Shown one piece after another: positions 11,507 through 22,739 of a stretch of DNA of 64,000 nt. Source of the stretch: Gnetum montanum (Eukaryota; Streptophyta; Gnetopsida; Gnetales; Gnetaceae); assembly GCA_015680685.1 (NCBI GenBank), contig MNCI01011846.1, positions 479,347 through 543,346 of the forward strand, written 5' to 3'. The number at the start of each line of letters is the position of its first letter. The first letter of the stretch is position 1. A model generated the notes under the pieces. It was not told where the DNA came from. It did not search any database and was given only the letters and a program-made list of their open reading frames with translations. Both the position numbers and the translations under genes were made by a program.

Positions 11507-11592
11507 AGGACTTGGAATTGAACTCATGACCTTTGAGTTATTAATTCTAAGTCCTAAGCCTTGCTTAGCTAGCTACCTAGGCAAGGAGCCCC
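11507..11592 (-). repeat. tRNA-like head of a possible SINE
   Basis: On the minus strand TAGCTAGCTAAGCAAGG (11559-11575) resembles a Pol III A box. GAGTTCAATTCC, about 40 bp further (around 11513-11524), resembles a B box. The arms do not fold into a credible functional tRNA. A poly-A end or target duplication is not obvious, so this is tentative. Confidence 0.35.
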
Positions 11593-12063
11593 AATTATTA
11601 ATTATATTATGTATTTAATGTATATGTTTAAATAAATTAAATTTTTTTGGGCTTTGGGCCTAATTGATAGGATTAGGATGCAACCACTAGCTACTAGCTG
11701 CAACATTGGACTACATTGCAGCCTAGCTAGGTGATCACGCTAGCCAGTTGTGCCACATTGCGGTAGGACCACTATTCCACATCATGGCTAGTTAGGTTTC
11801 ATTGTAGTTGGTTAGGTTGTACTAGGGCATATAATAGGAAGGTTATACTCCCTTGTTACTAGTAGAAAAAACAAAAATCCTCACTTCTTTTCTATCAGTG
11901 ACCAAGAAAACCCTTCTACTATACTTTGCTATTGCCATCATCCACACCTTATCATTGTTACCATTTGTGCTCAAATATTAGTGTCATTTTTACTCTACCA
12001 TTGTCATATTTACCAAACCTACCACTTTGTCTATCAAAAATTTCAAGTTTGTGGTGATCATGA
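11593..12063. other. Unassigned stretch before element H
   Basis: No domain or open frame of note. Repeated CTAGCTA/TAGCTAG words occur at 11680-11760. Nothing else can be supported. Confidence 0.35.
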
Positions 12064-12106
12064 GTTAGCAGCACCACAAGATCTAGCCTCTCGAGGCCAC
12101 TGATGG
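12064..12106 (+). repeat. Minisatellite unit left of element H
   Basis: The stretch with gcaccacaagatctagcctc then ggccactgatgg matches the units of the array at 44396-44568 on the other side of H. This suggests H inserted into, or beside, that array. Confidence 0.55.
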
Positions 12107-13010
12107 TGTAGGAACAACTCTTCTAATCCTCTTGTATTTTTTTCCTATAGTGGATTTTATAGGATTTTAGCATCTAGATAGACATCTTGGAAGTTAGTAG
12201 ACATCTTGGCCAAGAGTTGATCTTGTAGAAGATGTTTTAGATTCAAGGAACATGTCTTAGTAGAGTTGCTGAAGTCTCAAGTGAGACATTTCAGAAGTGG
12301 ATGAGATGTCTTAAATTTTTGTGAGATGTCTTAGCTAAGACATCCTAGGTTGGGCTGAGATGTCTTAGGAATGGATGAGACATCCTATTTGCAAGTTTGG
12401 GTTAAGAGTGAGATGAAATAGAAAGACCAGAGATAATCAAAATGAGTGGAAAAACTTTTGAAATTGTTGTTTCAATTTGGGAGATAGTTGTGAGAAGGTG
12501 GAAAAGATGGAAATAATTGAAGATCCTTAAGTTGAGTTGGAGAAAGGTTTCCATCTTTCTTCTCTTCTCTTTGCCAATAAATATTAATGTAATTCTTCAT
12601 GAGATATCATGAGGAAGATAGCTCTTGAGTTAATGAAAACTTAGTAAGAGATGTTATGAGAGCATATTATATGAATGCATGTGTGGTTGTAGCCTAAAGA
12701 TTAATTGTGTGATGTATTAACCTATGTGTTCTTATGTCTTGCTTGTAAGTTGAGATCTTAGTCCTAAGTTGTGGAAGCGATTCTCTATCGATTGTGTCTT
12801 ACCTTTAGAAAAACCATTATATGGTTGTAGAGCCTCATGCTCTGTAGCATTGTTTGAGTAATGTGAGTGTATGTTGGATGTGTTTGTGATTAATCTTATT
12901 TGTAATAATTAAAGATAGCTAGGTTATTTATTTTCTAGAATATTAATCTATATTTCATAATATCTGGGTTTAGTGGGTTGAAAATTATATTCCATTGAAG
13001 TGAACCTACT
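12107..13010 (+). repeat. 5' LTR of element H
   Basis: Starts TGTAGGAACAAC and ends CCTACT (expected CCTACA), giving inverted termini. It aligns along its length with 43457-44387. U3 has repeated GAGATGTCT/AGACATCT words (12175-12385). A 3' block with tgtgttcttatgtcttg and ataattaaagatagcta is shared with the 3' LTR. Confidence 0.85.
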
Positions 13011-13022
13011 CTAGGTTTTTAT

Positions 13023-13034
13023 TGGTATTAGAGC
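13023..13034 (+). other. Primer binding site of element H
   Basis: TGGTATTAGAGC, one C to T change from TGGTATCAGAGC, the initiator-Met tRNA complement used by many plant retrotransposons. It lies 12 bp after the LTR end. Confidence 0.85.
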
Positions 13035-13049
13035 TTAGTATTAATTGTT

Positions 13050-14230
13050 ACTTGGAACTTGGTAGTAGATTTTGTCAAATTTGGATAGCACCTAAGAAGA
13101 AATAGGTGCAAGCCTTGAATAGAGACATGAGGGGCATGAAGTTTTCCTTCAAACTGATGGTTGCTTAGTTGGATGAAATTAGTGTAAAGGTGAACAAGAA
13201 TACTAGTCCTAGCCATATTCAGACATGTGGAGGTGATGAGCATTTACATTTGGATGATGATGAAGAACTTTCACAACCAAGTGAAGGGAATGATGAGAAA
13301 GGATAATCTAGTTATGGAAGTTTTGGGACTCATCGACTAAGAATTTTGATGCAAGGGAGTTTTATTTCTTAGATAAGAATTTCAAGAGCTCCATCATTGA
13401 TCTCTACTTCTTTCCATGATAAGCTTGATGAGGAATATGAAGCAAGAATTTCTAGAACATTCCATAATGCTGTAAGACTCATGTACATTGATTTAAAGAC
13501 TTTTAATGGTGTAGATGGCATAAATGCTTTTTCAAGTTGGCTAAAAGCACTTGACAAGAACTTTGAGTTGGAAGAGATACCAAATTAGTTAAGGTTATCT
13601 ATTGTTGAATCTAGATTAGAAGGTATGGCTTATACTTGGTGGAAAAAATAGTTTCAAGGTTATAACCCATTAGAGATTAGAATTTTATGAAATATAGGTT
13701 AAGAAGAAAATTTGAACAGTCTTGTTAGAGATAAGAGATCATTATGAAGTTGAAATTCCTAAGGTAAGGTGACAAAGATGTTAAGGATTTTTATATCAAA
13801 TTTTATGAACTATTTCATCAAGATAAGATAAACTAGAAGGAGTATGAACATGTTTCAATATTTTTAGAAGGTTTCAAAATGACATACTAGTAGGATTTAT
13901 CTTGTTATAAGCTATAAAATCTTGATGATGCTTGTGATTTGACATTCAAGGTAGAAAAGAAACTAAATGAATTCAAAAATAGGAGAAAAGAAACTTCTAA
14001 AGGAAAGGAAAAATTATCCAAATTAGAGAAGGGATCCAAGTTCAAATCTAAAGTTAAAGTTGATAGCCATGATAAGAAGACTAAGAAGAGTGATGAGCAG
14101 GAAAAAGCCAAGAAGGACTAAGGCAAGAAAGGAAAGGGTGAAGGTGGTAGCTCATCAAAGATTCAATGCTTCAATTTTGGAGAATGGGGACATAAGTAAC
14201 AAGAATGTTCACTTCACAAGGTAGCCAAGG
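13050..14230 (+). pseudogene. gag of element H
   Basis: The open part 13397-13588 reads KLDEEYEARISRTF then GVDGINAFSSWLKALDKNF. Shifted frames continue VESRLEGMAYTWW, RLRRKFEQ-like and KDFYIKFYELFHQD, the usual capsid order. A Lys/Glu-rich linker is open at 13939-14121. A decayed zinc knuckle (QCFNFGEWGHK, stop, QEC) is at about 14165-14210, with the second Cys changed to Phe. The start codon is not determinable. Confidence 0.75.
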
Positions 14231-14605
14231 GAAAAGATGTGAAAACCATGGATGTGGAGGAGACATTAAACCAAGCTCTTTAGATAGGTAATCCTAATAC
14301 TCCTAAGATTAAGAAAGTTTCAAATTAAATTCTTATGCATTCATTGAGAATGTGAATAGATGAGACCATCTTGATAGGAAATTGTTATTTCAGATTGGGT
14401 CTAGATGTTAACTTAGTGAGGAATGGATTCATGTGTTGATTGATGGGGAATATATTATCTCTTCTAGGAAAGTTGCTAGATTAGTTTTGGTGACTAATCC
14501 TTATCCTAAACCCTATAAGTTACATTGGTTGTCTAGAGATTTCTCTCAAGAGGTGAGAGAATAATGTACTTTGAAATTTAAAATTAGAAGTTTTCATGGT
14601 GTTGT
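14231..14605 (+). pseudogene. Protease part of element H, cut by insertion
   Basis: The plus-strand reading includes LVTNPYPKPYKLHWLSRDF (about 14490-14545), a segment that follows the active site in plant chromovirus proteases. The active-site triplet itself is decayed. The frame stops dead at 14605, where the LTR of element B begins. Confidence 0.65.
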
Positions 14606-15454
14606 TGATGAGTGGTGAGGTACCCCTACATCCAACCATATGAATACAAGCGTTACGCACAATCTAGTTGAACTCCAAGGATTAAGTGCTTATGCACTTA
14701 CACAAAACAAGGATGGGTTATGCGATTGTTATCTTCCCAAGCTTACTTGTAAGGCATGATTGTATGGTTAAGTAAACTTGAGGTATATGATTTTTATGCT
14801 TTTTATGTTTTATGTTCCTGGTGCTTAATGTAAAGAAATGAAATAATTTAATAACTAATTTGATTTAACTAGCTAACTATTCTCTAACTAGTCCTAACAC
14901 CAGCATCCACTCCCACTTGTCGGACACATCTTGAACTAGTGTAACACTACTGGGATTACCAAACGCTAGTTGTTACTGGGTTACCAAGTGTTCCACGTAT
15001 GCTCAAAGTGGTCATACTGCGTGTGCTAACTCTTGATAATTAACGAGTCAAGAGAAATAACATTAATTAACTAATGAGAGTAGCTAATAACATTAAATAT
15101 CATTTAAATGAAATAATTAAACTATTTTGAATGTTGCAAGGTTTATCACAAAGTTCATCTCTATTTCTGGTCACAAGGTGTGCTCAGGTACACAATGCTT
15201 GAATAAAGATCCGTTCACTTTATGACTCCTACTAAAGACACACAGAAATAATTCTAACTTTGGAAAGGGAAAATTCCAAGAGTTTTGGTAAGGGACTAAG
15301 AAACTAACTATGCTAACCCAAGTGTGCCTGCCTCTTATTTATAGGCAACATGATAGGTTCTGACATTGGATGTCCAATGTTGCTTAGTAGGTTCTGATAT
15401 CATGGACTAGATATTGCAGATCGGATATCATGGTCCTGATATCGTGACTCATCA
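14606..15454 (-). repeat. 3' LTR of element B
   Basis: 849 bp, TGATGAG to CTCATCA, same family as the LTR of A. GATATC palindromes are at 15396-15401, 15424-15429 and 15438-15443. A TATA box (TATTTATA on plus) is at 15336-15343. Confidence 0.9.
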
Positions 15455-15463
15455 TACCCCCAT
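15455..15463 (-). other. Polypurine tract of element B
   Basis: Minus-strand ATGGGGGTA directly before the LTR start TGATGAG. It follows GAGGATGAGTTTTCATTC, which is also found before the PPT of E (40821-40838), fixing the LTR boundary in both. Confidence 0.75.
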
Positions 15464-17390
15464 GATTGAATGAAAACTCATCCTCGAGTTCCTTACAAAA
15501 TATTGGGAAGGTATGGGATTATTGACTATACAACAATCTAATAGTGACATGGAATAACAGAATCAAAGTGCTTGATGAACGGATCGCCAAACATATTACA
15601 ACATTGGTGTTCATAATCATTGTGGTGAATACTATACATAGATGACATCTAGACCTTTTTTTAACAACTTGGAAAGAGAGAGAGAGAAAAGAGAATGAGG
15701 CACATTGCTACCAATGTCAAAATTGTGCACACCATTATTCATCCATGGCCACATAATCAATCTTATTCCTTGTGTAAATGCTTTTTGCTCCAGTCCATCC
15801 TGAGTGCTCCCTTCTATCCTAGTCCATTGTTCATGTGATCACCATTTGCACACAGAACAGAGTCATGAATTAGCAAAGATAAATAAGATATAATGTGATT
15901 GATACCTTGCCTCAATATGAAGCACATTAACTAGGTTGTAGGTATGGAAGATATTGGGTTAGAGGTTTATCATTGGTAACTACCCAAGGTGTAGGGGTGA
16001 GATAATTAATGGAAGGGAAACATTTGTGATAGGGCCCCCACAACTAAGAGTGAACCTCCAATAGCAATAGGGTGGAAAATTTAAAGAATAAGAAAGATGA
16101 GGGAAATATCAACAGTGAAGCCAATAAAAAAAATAAAAATAGATGTCATTGATGGGGTGAAACGAGAAATAGTTGATTGCAAGAAATGTTTAAGGAAAAG
16201 AGCTTAAAAATTGCACCAAAAAAGAATGCCAGTGGGTCCTCCCCAAAGCAGGCTAATGCCCTTTATGCCTTGACATACCCACAAACCAAAGAGTCTGTAG
16301 GCTCTATTAATGACATATGGAAACAATGGTTAAGGACATACCCACAAGAGTTTACCAAAGAATAATAATGCATCAACCAAGATATGGACTAATCATAAAA
16401 CTGAAAATGAGGTGGGATATGGGAAGTAATATGGAAAGAGAGAATGGAATAGAATGGAATCCCAAAATCAAGGTTGTGTAAAGTCCCTTGAGTAGTATAT
16501 GATTAAGGTGACTTAATAAAATTTATTCTAAATTCATATTAAAACTAACCACATCCAGTGAGCTTGCATCAACACACTTGATCAACCCATCCTCTTGAAG
16601 CAACAAGAATGTGTCCACGGAGCCACCACCATTCCAACAAGAGAAAGATAGAGAAGTAGGAAACAAGAAAGGGCCTTAGTTAGAGGGAACCTTCAGGCAT
16701 GGGTAACATGTCTTTCTAGTGCCATAATCAGTGCTTGTAGCCCATGTTTCTTTATTATGTCTAAGGGGTATGCTATGAATTCTCACCAGTTCTTCTCTCT
16801 CTCTCTCTCTCTCTCTCTCTTGCATGAGAACCAGATCATGCAAATACTTATTTGATTTAGTCAACTTCCTAATATCTGGTCAATAGTAGAATGGTGGAAG
16901 ACTTTATGAAAAACATTCAATTACCCAAGAGAATAGCCAACACAAATATGTTGAATCCCCTTGAAGCCACACCCTTTTCAATCCATTTGAGTCTTTCCTT
17001 TGTTTGAAGAATACCAAGCCACCAATTCATTAATAAGTTTACTTAGAAAAAAGGATAGTGCATTTCCAAAAAAATTGGAGACCATAAAGTTGTATGGATG
17101 AATGGATGATGTGGACTCATTACCTATTTTTATCAAAATAAACCATATCTTAGTATCAACATTAAAAGTCAAAGGTAAAAACCAAAAATTAGCAATCAAC
17201 ACCATTATAGTATAATCCATCATCATGAGCACTTCTTATATGATGAGTGAGAGTAATTTAAAAAAAATTTAATAGAGAAAGAAATAGTAAAAATGTTAAT
17301 GATGGTGTAAAACAAAAACAAGTAAAGATGAAGAATGTGCAAAACAAAAATGTGTAAAAGAAAAAGGATAAAAGAAACTGAGGCTTAGAA
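15464..17390 (-). other. 3' region of element B between integrase and LTR
   Basis: About 1.9 kb with no convincing protein. It is shared with C (30358-32019) and in part with E (35886-37190), for example the block gtgggtcctcccc near 16215. A (TC)n run lies at 16794-16820 and a (GA)n run near 15674-15690. One 84-codon frame (16978-17232, minus) and a Phe/Leu-rich run following the integrase (17258-17350) are visible, but neither is demonstrably a gene. E carries an additional coding module in this interval that B lacks. Confidence 0.6.
16794..16820. repeat. (TC)n microsatellite
   Basis: A perfect CT dinucleotide run of about 27 bp in the 3' region of B. The equivalent positions of C and E are not expanded. 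Confidence 0.95.
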
Positions 17391-17393
17391 TGA

Positions 17394-18640
17394 CTAGCAT
17401 CGGTGGCCATCTCCCCCATGACTAAGTTGGAAGGAGGAGATCTGAAATGATGAGCAAGGTTGTCCATTAACAAAGGTAGTGATAGTACTAGCTATTTTAG
17501 GCTCATGGAAGGGTTTGGTTTGCTGGATGTTGACTAGTAATTTCTTATTTGGGCTTTTAGGTTTATAGATCATCATGGCCCCTGAAGGGAAAGTTTCATG
17601 AATAATATAAGGTCCTTCCCACAATGTTTGAAATTTAGTTCATTGTGGCACATGTGTGGGATTCCAATATAGAACTTTATCTCCTGGTTGGTATTTAACT
17701 TTCCTAATCCTTAGGTCATGACATTGTTTATTAAAGGCCTTATGCAGTTCATTGGATGATATGGTGGCTAATTGGTTTTTATCTAGCAAGTTAAGGTTCA
17801 TTAGCCATTATTTTTGTGCTAGATTAAGGTCAAGGTTAAGGTCACATGCTTTAGATAGTGTACAAAGCTCACCTTGGATAGGAAGGGTTGGAATTTTACT
17901 ATGCACTAACTTATAGGGAGAATAGCCTATAGGGAGTTTCCATGTGGAGCGATATGCCCAAAGAGCATCATTTAGTTTGGTGCTCCAGTCTTGCCTATAT
18001 TTGCTAATGGTTCGTGTCAATATTTTTGTGATCTTCCTATTGGTGACTTCGGCTTGGCCATTCGCTTGAGGATGATATGGTGTAGTCAACTTATGCTCAA
18101 CTCCTAAGCATTGCATCAACTTTCAAAAAGTCACACCTATAAAATGTGTACCATTATCAGAAATAAGTGCATGAGGCATGTCAAACCTATTTACGATTTG
18201 TTGTTGAACAAATCATGTAGTGGTAGATGATGTACAGTTAGTTACAACAGCTGCTTTTGCCCATTTTGTAAAGTAGTCAATAGCAACAATGATGTAGGCT
18301 TTTCCATTGCACATTGGTGTAATAGGCCCCATAAAATTAATTCCCCATATGTCGAAGGGTTCTAAAGGTTGAATCCATTGTTGTGGATCCTCCATTCTAG
18401 TAGTCATTCCCCCATTGCGTTGGTAGTGCTTACAAGATTGGACAAAATGATGAGCGTCTCGGAACAATGTAGGTCAACAATATCTTGCAAGTAAGATTTT
18501 ACTGATTGTTCATCTTCTAGTGTAATGACCCCCATAAGGGCCCTCATGAGCATCTTGGAGAACTTGTAATTGATCTACATTGGGAACACACCATCGGACC
18601 AAGCCATTAGAACATACCTTATAAAGGTGTCCATTGATTT
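17394..18640 (-). pseudogene. Integrase of element B
   Basis: Frames in order: zinc-binding part (DAHEGPYGGHYTRR, then SCKHYQRNGGM with the second Cys changed to Tyr), catalytic core (FDIWGINFMGP, first Asp changed to Asn), GVEHKLTTPYHPQANGQAEV with the catalytic Glu retained (17808-18119), and the C-terminal part WEGPYIIHETFPSGAMMIY (17394-17624). Frameshifts separate the pieces. It is better preserved than the copies in A and E. Confidence 0.85.
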
Positions 18641-19200
18641 CTATGAAATATTTAGCTTGATGAAGAAACTGTTGTTTCTTTTTAACATCTAGCCCTTGTG
18701 GTGTTTCTTGTGTGAGAAGATAGGTAAGAATGCTACTATACCAATTTGTCTCTATGGTTAATTGATTGTTTATTACACCTGAAAAGAGAAGTTCATCAGG
18801 GAAGTGGTCAGAAATTGGATATTCGTCCTCTTTGTTGTCCCATCTTAACCAAGATAAATGATTAGCAACAACATTCTCGGTGCCTTTACGATCGATCATT
18901 GTAAGGTCGAACTCTTGTAAGATCATGAGCCATCATATGATGCGAGGGCTCACTATTGGTTTATTCATCAGGAATCAAATTGCACTATGATTTGTGTGTA
19001 CAAATATCTTATAGCCCAATACATAGTGCCTAAATTTTTCTAGTGGAAACACCATAGCCATACTCTTTTTCTATTGTGGTGTAGTTGAGCTATGCACCAG
19101 CAATACTTCGACTTGCACAGTGAATATAATAGGGTCATTTTTGGTCATCTAACTATGTAAGTATGACTCCTAAAGCAAAGTTGGATATGTCAATCATTAT
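18641..19200 (-). pseudogene. RNase H and linker of element B
   Basis: The 3' part is open (MILQEFDLTMIDRKGTEN, VVANHLSWLRWD) within 18510-18926. The 5' part (ISNFALGVILT near 19160-19200) is broken by frameshifts. It links RT to integrase as in A. Confidence 0.75.
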
Positions 19201-19914
19201 GTGGAATGGTCTAGACCAATCAGGAGCTTGTAGAATAGGTGTTTCTATGAGCTTCTATTTCAAGGTTTGGAAAGCTAGGTTGCATTCCTTGGTCTATTCA
19301 AAGGGTACGTCCTTCTTCATTAAATCTACTAATGATTTTGCAATCCTTGAAAAGTTCTTGATGAAGCATCTATAATAGCCAGTATGTCCAAGGAATGATT
19401 AGATATATTTTATAGTTTCAGGTTGCCAAGTGATTCCTTGAATGACCTTGATCTTTTCAGGATCTACCTCTATCCTTGTTTGTGAAATATTATGCCATAA
19501 CACAATGCCTTCTTGGACCATTAAATGGATTTTTTTTCTAATTGAGCCTTAAGTTGGTTTCTACACATTGTTTCAGTACTTGCTCTAATCGGTCGAATGC
19601 TTGTTCGAAGCCCACTTTATAGGTGGAGAAGTCATCCATAAAGACCTCCACACCATTACCTATTTGTTGCTGAAATATACTTAGAACTCGATATTGAATG
19701 TTGTTGGGGAATTGCACAAGCCAAAAAACATCTACCTATATGCAAATGTCCCTCAAGGACTTGTGAATGTAGTCTTGGCTTGGTTTTGTAGTGCTATTTG
19801 AATTTGATTGTATCCACTATAACCATCTAGAAAACTATAGTAGCAATGCCCTGCAATGGTATCTAAGACTTGATTAATGAATGGAAATGGGAAATGGTCT
19901 TTAAAAATTACCAT
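19201..19914 (-). pseudogene. Reverse transcriptase of element B, truncated at its start
   Basis: It keeps an intact FMDDFS catalytic box (about 19635-19655), whereas A has FMDN and E has FMDE. SFLDGYSGYNQIQ and VIFKDHFPFPFINQ lie in 19753-19915. Upstream of VIFKDH the expected KxWRxCIDFRLLN is missing and the sequence changes to a Thr/Lys/Pro-rich protein of another lineage, so the junction at 19914/19915 is a rearrangement breakpoint. Confidence 0.82.
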
Positions 19915-19989
19915 GTTGTGGCTCTTTTTGGTTGTTTTGGTTGTGGGCTTTGGTTTCCTTCTGTGGCTTGTTGGTTGAAGGAGATGGAA

Positions 19990-22445
19990 CATAGGAGGTC
20001 ATGGGTATATCCAAAATGGGAGTGAGCTTTGATGGGTCCACTTCCTTTTGTACCTCCATATGCTTATCTCCCTTATTGTTAGGCTTTTGCTTATGCTTCT
20101 TCCTTTGGTTGGTTGTAGTTTTTTGGTTGGTAGCCATTGGTTGTAAGGAAGAGGTGGTAGCATTGGCTACCACAAGGGGTCATTGTGTAGTTGTTCAAGC
20201 TATGGCTATTTGGGTTGTATTGGGTTGAGAGATCTTGATGACAAAAGGTTCTCTTGGAGGCATTCATGATGGTGCTCTCACAACAAAGGGGGATCTTGAG
20301 CTATGGGAAGATGAAGAAGAGTTTTCATTGTAGAGGGATAATTAGATCATGAATGGTTCTCTTGCAAGTCTCTTATTGTCATTTATGTTGAATGCTGAAA
20401 TAACATAGGAGCTATCATTAGCATTCAATGGGTCTTTTTAGACTAGCATTGATTGGTTTTGTGTTCGAATTGGATTAAAAGCATCTAAGATCAATTTACC
20501 CTATCTATCATCCTTTGAAAGTCATCCTTCAACACAAAGCAAAAGTTTGTATCATGACCAGACAATTGATGATAATGGTAGAAGCAATCTAGCTTAAAGT
20601 ATTTAGGCAATTGAGGATCATCCTTTGTTGCTCGAGTGGGATCTTTAGCTATTTCACATAGTCACTTATGTTTCTTTCAAGTAGCTTCGATCATTTGTTT
20701 ATGTTATATGCTTTCACTTCTTAATAGTTGGTCTAGCAACTTGGATGGATTTATTGGAAATGTAGTGTATTTAGACCCATCCTTCCATTCAAAGTTAGGT
20801 TTACTAGTTGTCAATGCACTGGTCCCAAAAGTTGATGGTTGATTATTGTGGTCATTGGTAGGGGCCTTAGGTGGGTTGACCTTTGGCCCTTGGTTCATGA
20901 TTTTGGTTTCCTTGGTTATAGTTGCTACAGTAGTGTTTTTTTATTTTCTCTTTTCCTTGTCTCTTTGAGTATGTTGGTTTTTATATGATATATAGGTTGG
21001 GTCATGGCTAGCCTTTGTGACATCCTTTGTATTTTGTGTTTGCTAGAATTCTTGGCTAAGAAACCGTGGATCAAGGTAGTAGAGTTTAGACTTGATGAAG
21101 TCATTAAATACTTCCTTGAATATGGCTAATAAGTGGGCTTCAGCTATGGGCTTTGGTATTTCATTTAGCAATCCATTCCACCACTGAATGAATTTTTGTA
21201 CCAATTTTAAGGATCCCTGCTTGACCTTCATAAGTTGGTCAAGCATTGTGTCAGGTTACAAGTTATACTTGAAGTAGTTGACAAACTAGGCTACTAAGTC
21301 TTCTAGAGAGGATATGGATCCCCTAGGAAATGCATGGTATCAATTGTGAACTTCTCCAATGAAAGATATAGGAAAAATCCTCATGATGGTATGAGGCCAT
21401 GGCTGCAAGAGCAAACATTCTAATTAAAAGGTAATAAGGTGAGCATTAGGATCACCTTCTCCATTATATTTGCTAAATTGTGGAATGGGGACACCAAGAG
21501 GGAGTGTCAAAGGTGGGAACAAAAGACTTATGGGATCATCCTAGTAGAAGTTCATAATTTCGATAGTTTGTGTGGTAGAGGCTTTAAGTCTTTTCAACTC
21601 CTTTGTTAGGTCTTGAATCATTTGAAAGGCTTGATCCAAGCCTTATGGTGGCCCCATAGTTTGAAAGGCTTGTATATAATGTTGTGGCATCTATTATAAG
21701 GCTTGTGGCCTTGTTATGGGTTCCATGACAGAAGGAAAAGGTTTCACTATGATTGTGGCTTGTGGGCCAAATAAAGAAAAAGATGTTTATGCCAACACTT
21801 GAGGCACAAATGGGACAAATGTGGTGTGTAATCCTTGTGTTGCTAGGGAGTCTCATGATGGATCCCATGTGAGTCATTAATAGATTTGCGATGGTAAAAG
21901 CCACTATTGATGGTTTGGTATATCGAGGTTGTGTTGCAAATGGCATTGATGCATTATAGTTTGTTGTTTGTGGCATTGACTGAGTGTGATGTGTAGCTAT
22001 AACTAATGTAGGATCTACCATAGTAGAGCATGGAGGAGTAGAAGATGATGTACCATGTCCATCGAGAAAACAAAGGCATTAGGGAAATGTTTTATGATGT
22101 TGGGGGATGTTTTTTGAAACAGTCCTCAAAGGATGTTTTTAGGTTCAAATTTTGTCCTAAATTCATCCTTATCTTCCTATTGTTTCCCAAAGGTAGGTTG
22201 GTCATCTTTCTCTTCTATGGTAATCAATTGGTCAAGGATGCTAGAATAGACATCATTAAGGGGAATTTCTTCATATGTGGAAGGGATATACTCTTTTCCA
22301 TCCCTGTGTATGAGCTCAAACTCCTTTTTGGCCTTAGCTTCAATTTTCTGAATTAACATGCCTACTTGTATTTTGGCATAAATGAAGTTACAGTGATCTT
22401 CATTAATGGCTACAAAATTAGGACTCTCCCCTTTGACTCTCAAAG
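19990..22445 (-). pseudogene. Tat-type gag of fragment D
   Basis: Minus-strand pieces: an N-terminal region (22177-22443, 21584-22021), the capsid-like QGSLKLVQKFIQWWNGLL (21043-21246, cf. ESFxxYxxRW in Tat gags), a Pro/Asn-rich linker (20704-20898), and a nucleocapsid-like CFYHYHQLSGHDTNFCFVLK (about 20540-20600). The last matches the CxYHxxxGHxTxxCxxLK signature of Tat/Ogre gags. It ends in a Thr/Lys/Gln-rich tail (19901-20173). It is interrupted by stops, many of them TAG. Confidence 0.7.
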
Positions 22446-22739
22446 ATCACCTAAATTCAATGACTATAGGGTCTTTGGGATCATACACCCTCATGAATTA
22501 TTGGCTTTGATCTTTGCTAGTGAAGGTGAAGGGCAATTTGGTGGATTTTCAGAAAGGCATGGTTATAGTGTTGATAATTGCTTAAGAATGGGCTATAAAT
22601 GTTAAGATAGGAATAAATTCTAGTGAATGGAATTCAAAATATCTTGGAGGAAATGAAAATGATATACTTACTATAATTAGTAAGTGGGGGATAAAGGGGA
22701 TATACCCCTTTACCAAAAATAGAATATTGGCAATGTTGA

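Larger units (their letters stand above)
14606..19914 (-). mobile_element. Athila-like element B (3' half)
   Basis: A minus-strand element with a complete 3' LTR (14606-15454), a PPT, about 1.9 kb of 3' non-coding DNA, integrase, RNase H and RT. It ends abruptly inside RT at 19914, where sequence of an unrelated Tat-like gag (D) begins. The five bases before the LTR are gttgt (14601-14605); no matching copy is found at the other end. It sits inside the protease of H. Confidence 0.85.

Noticed and set aside
11507-11592. Functional tRNA gene
   Set aside because: Acceptor and T arms do not pair, and no convincing anticodon loop can be drawn.
16978-17232. 84-codon minus-strand frame as an envelope gene of element B
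   Set aside because: No signal peptide, no matching frame in C or E, and sequence similarity among copies does not follow codons.
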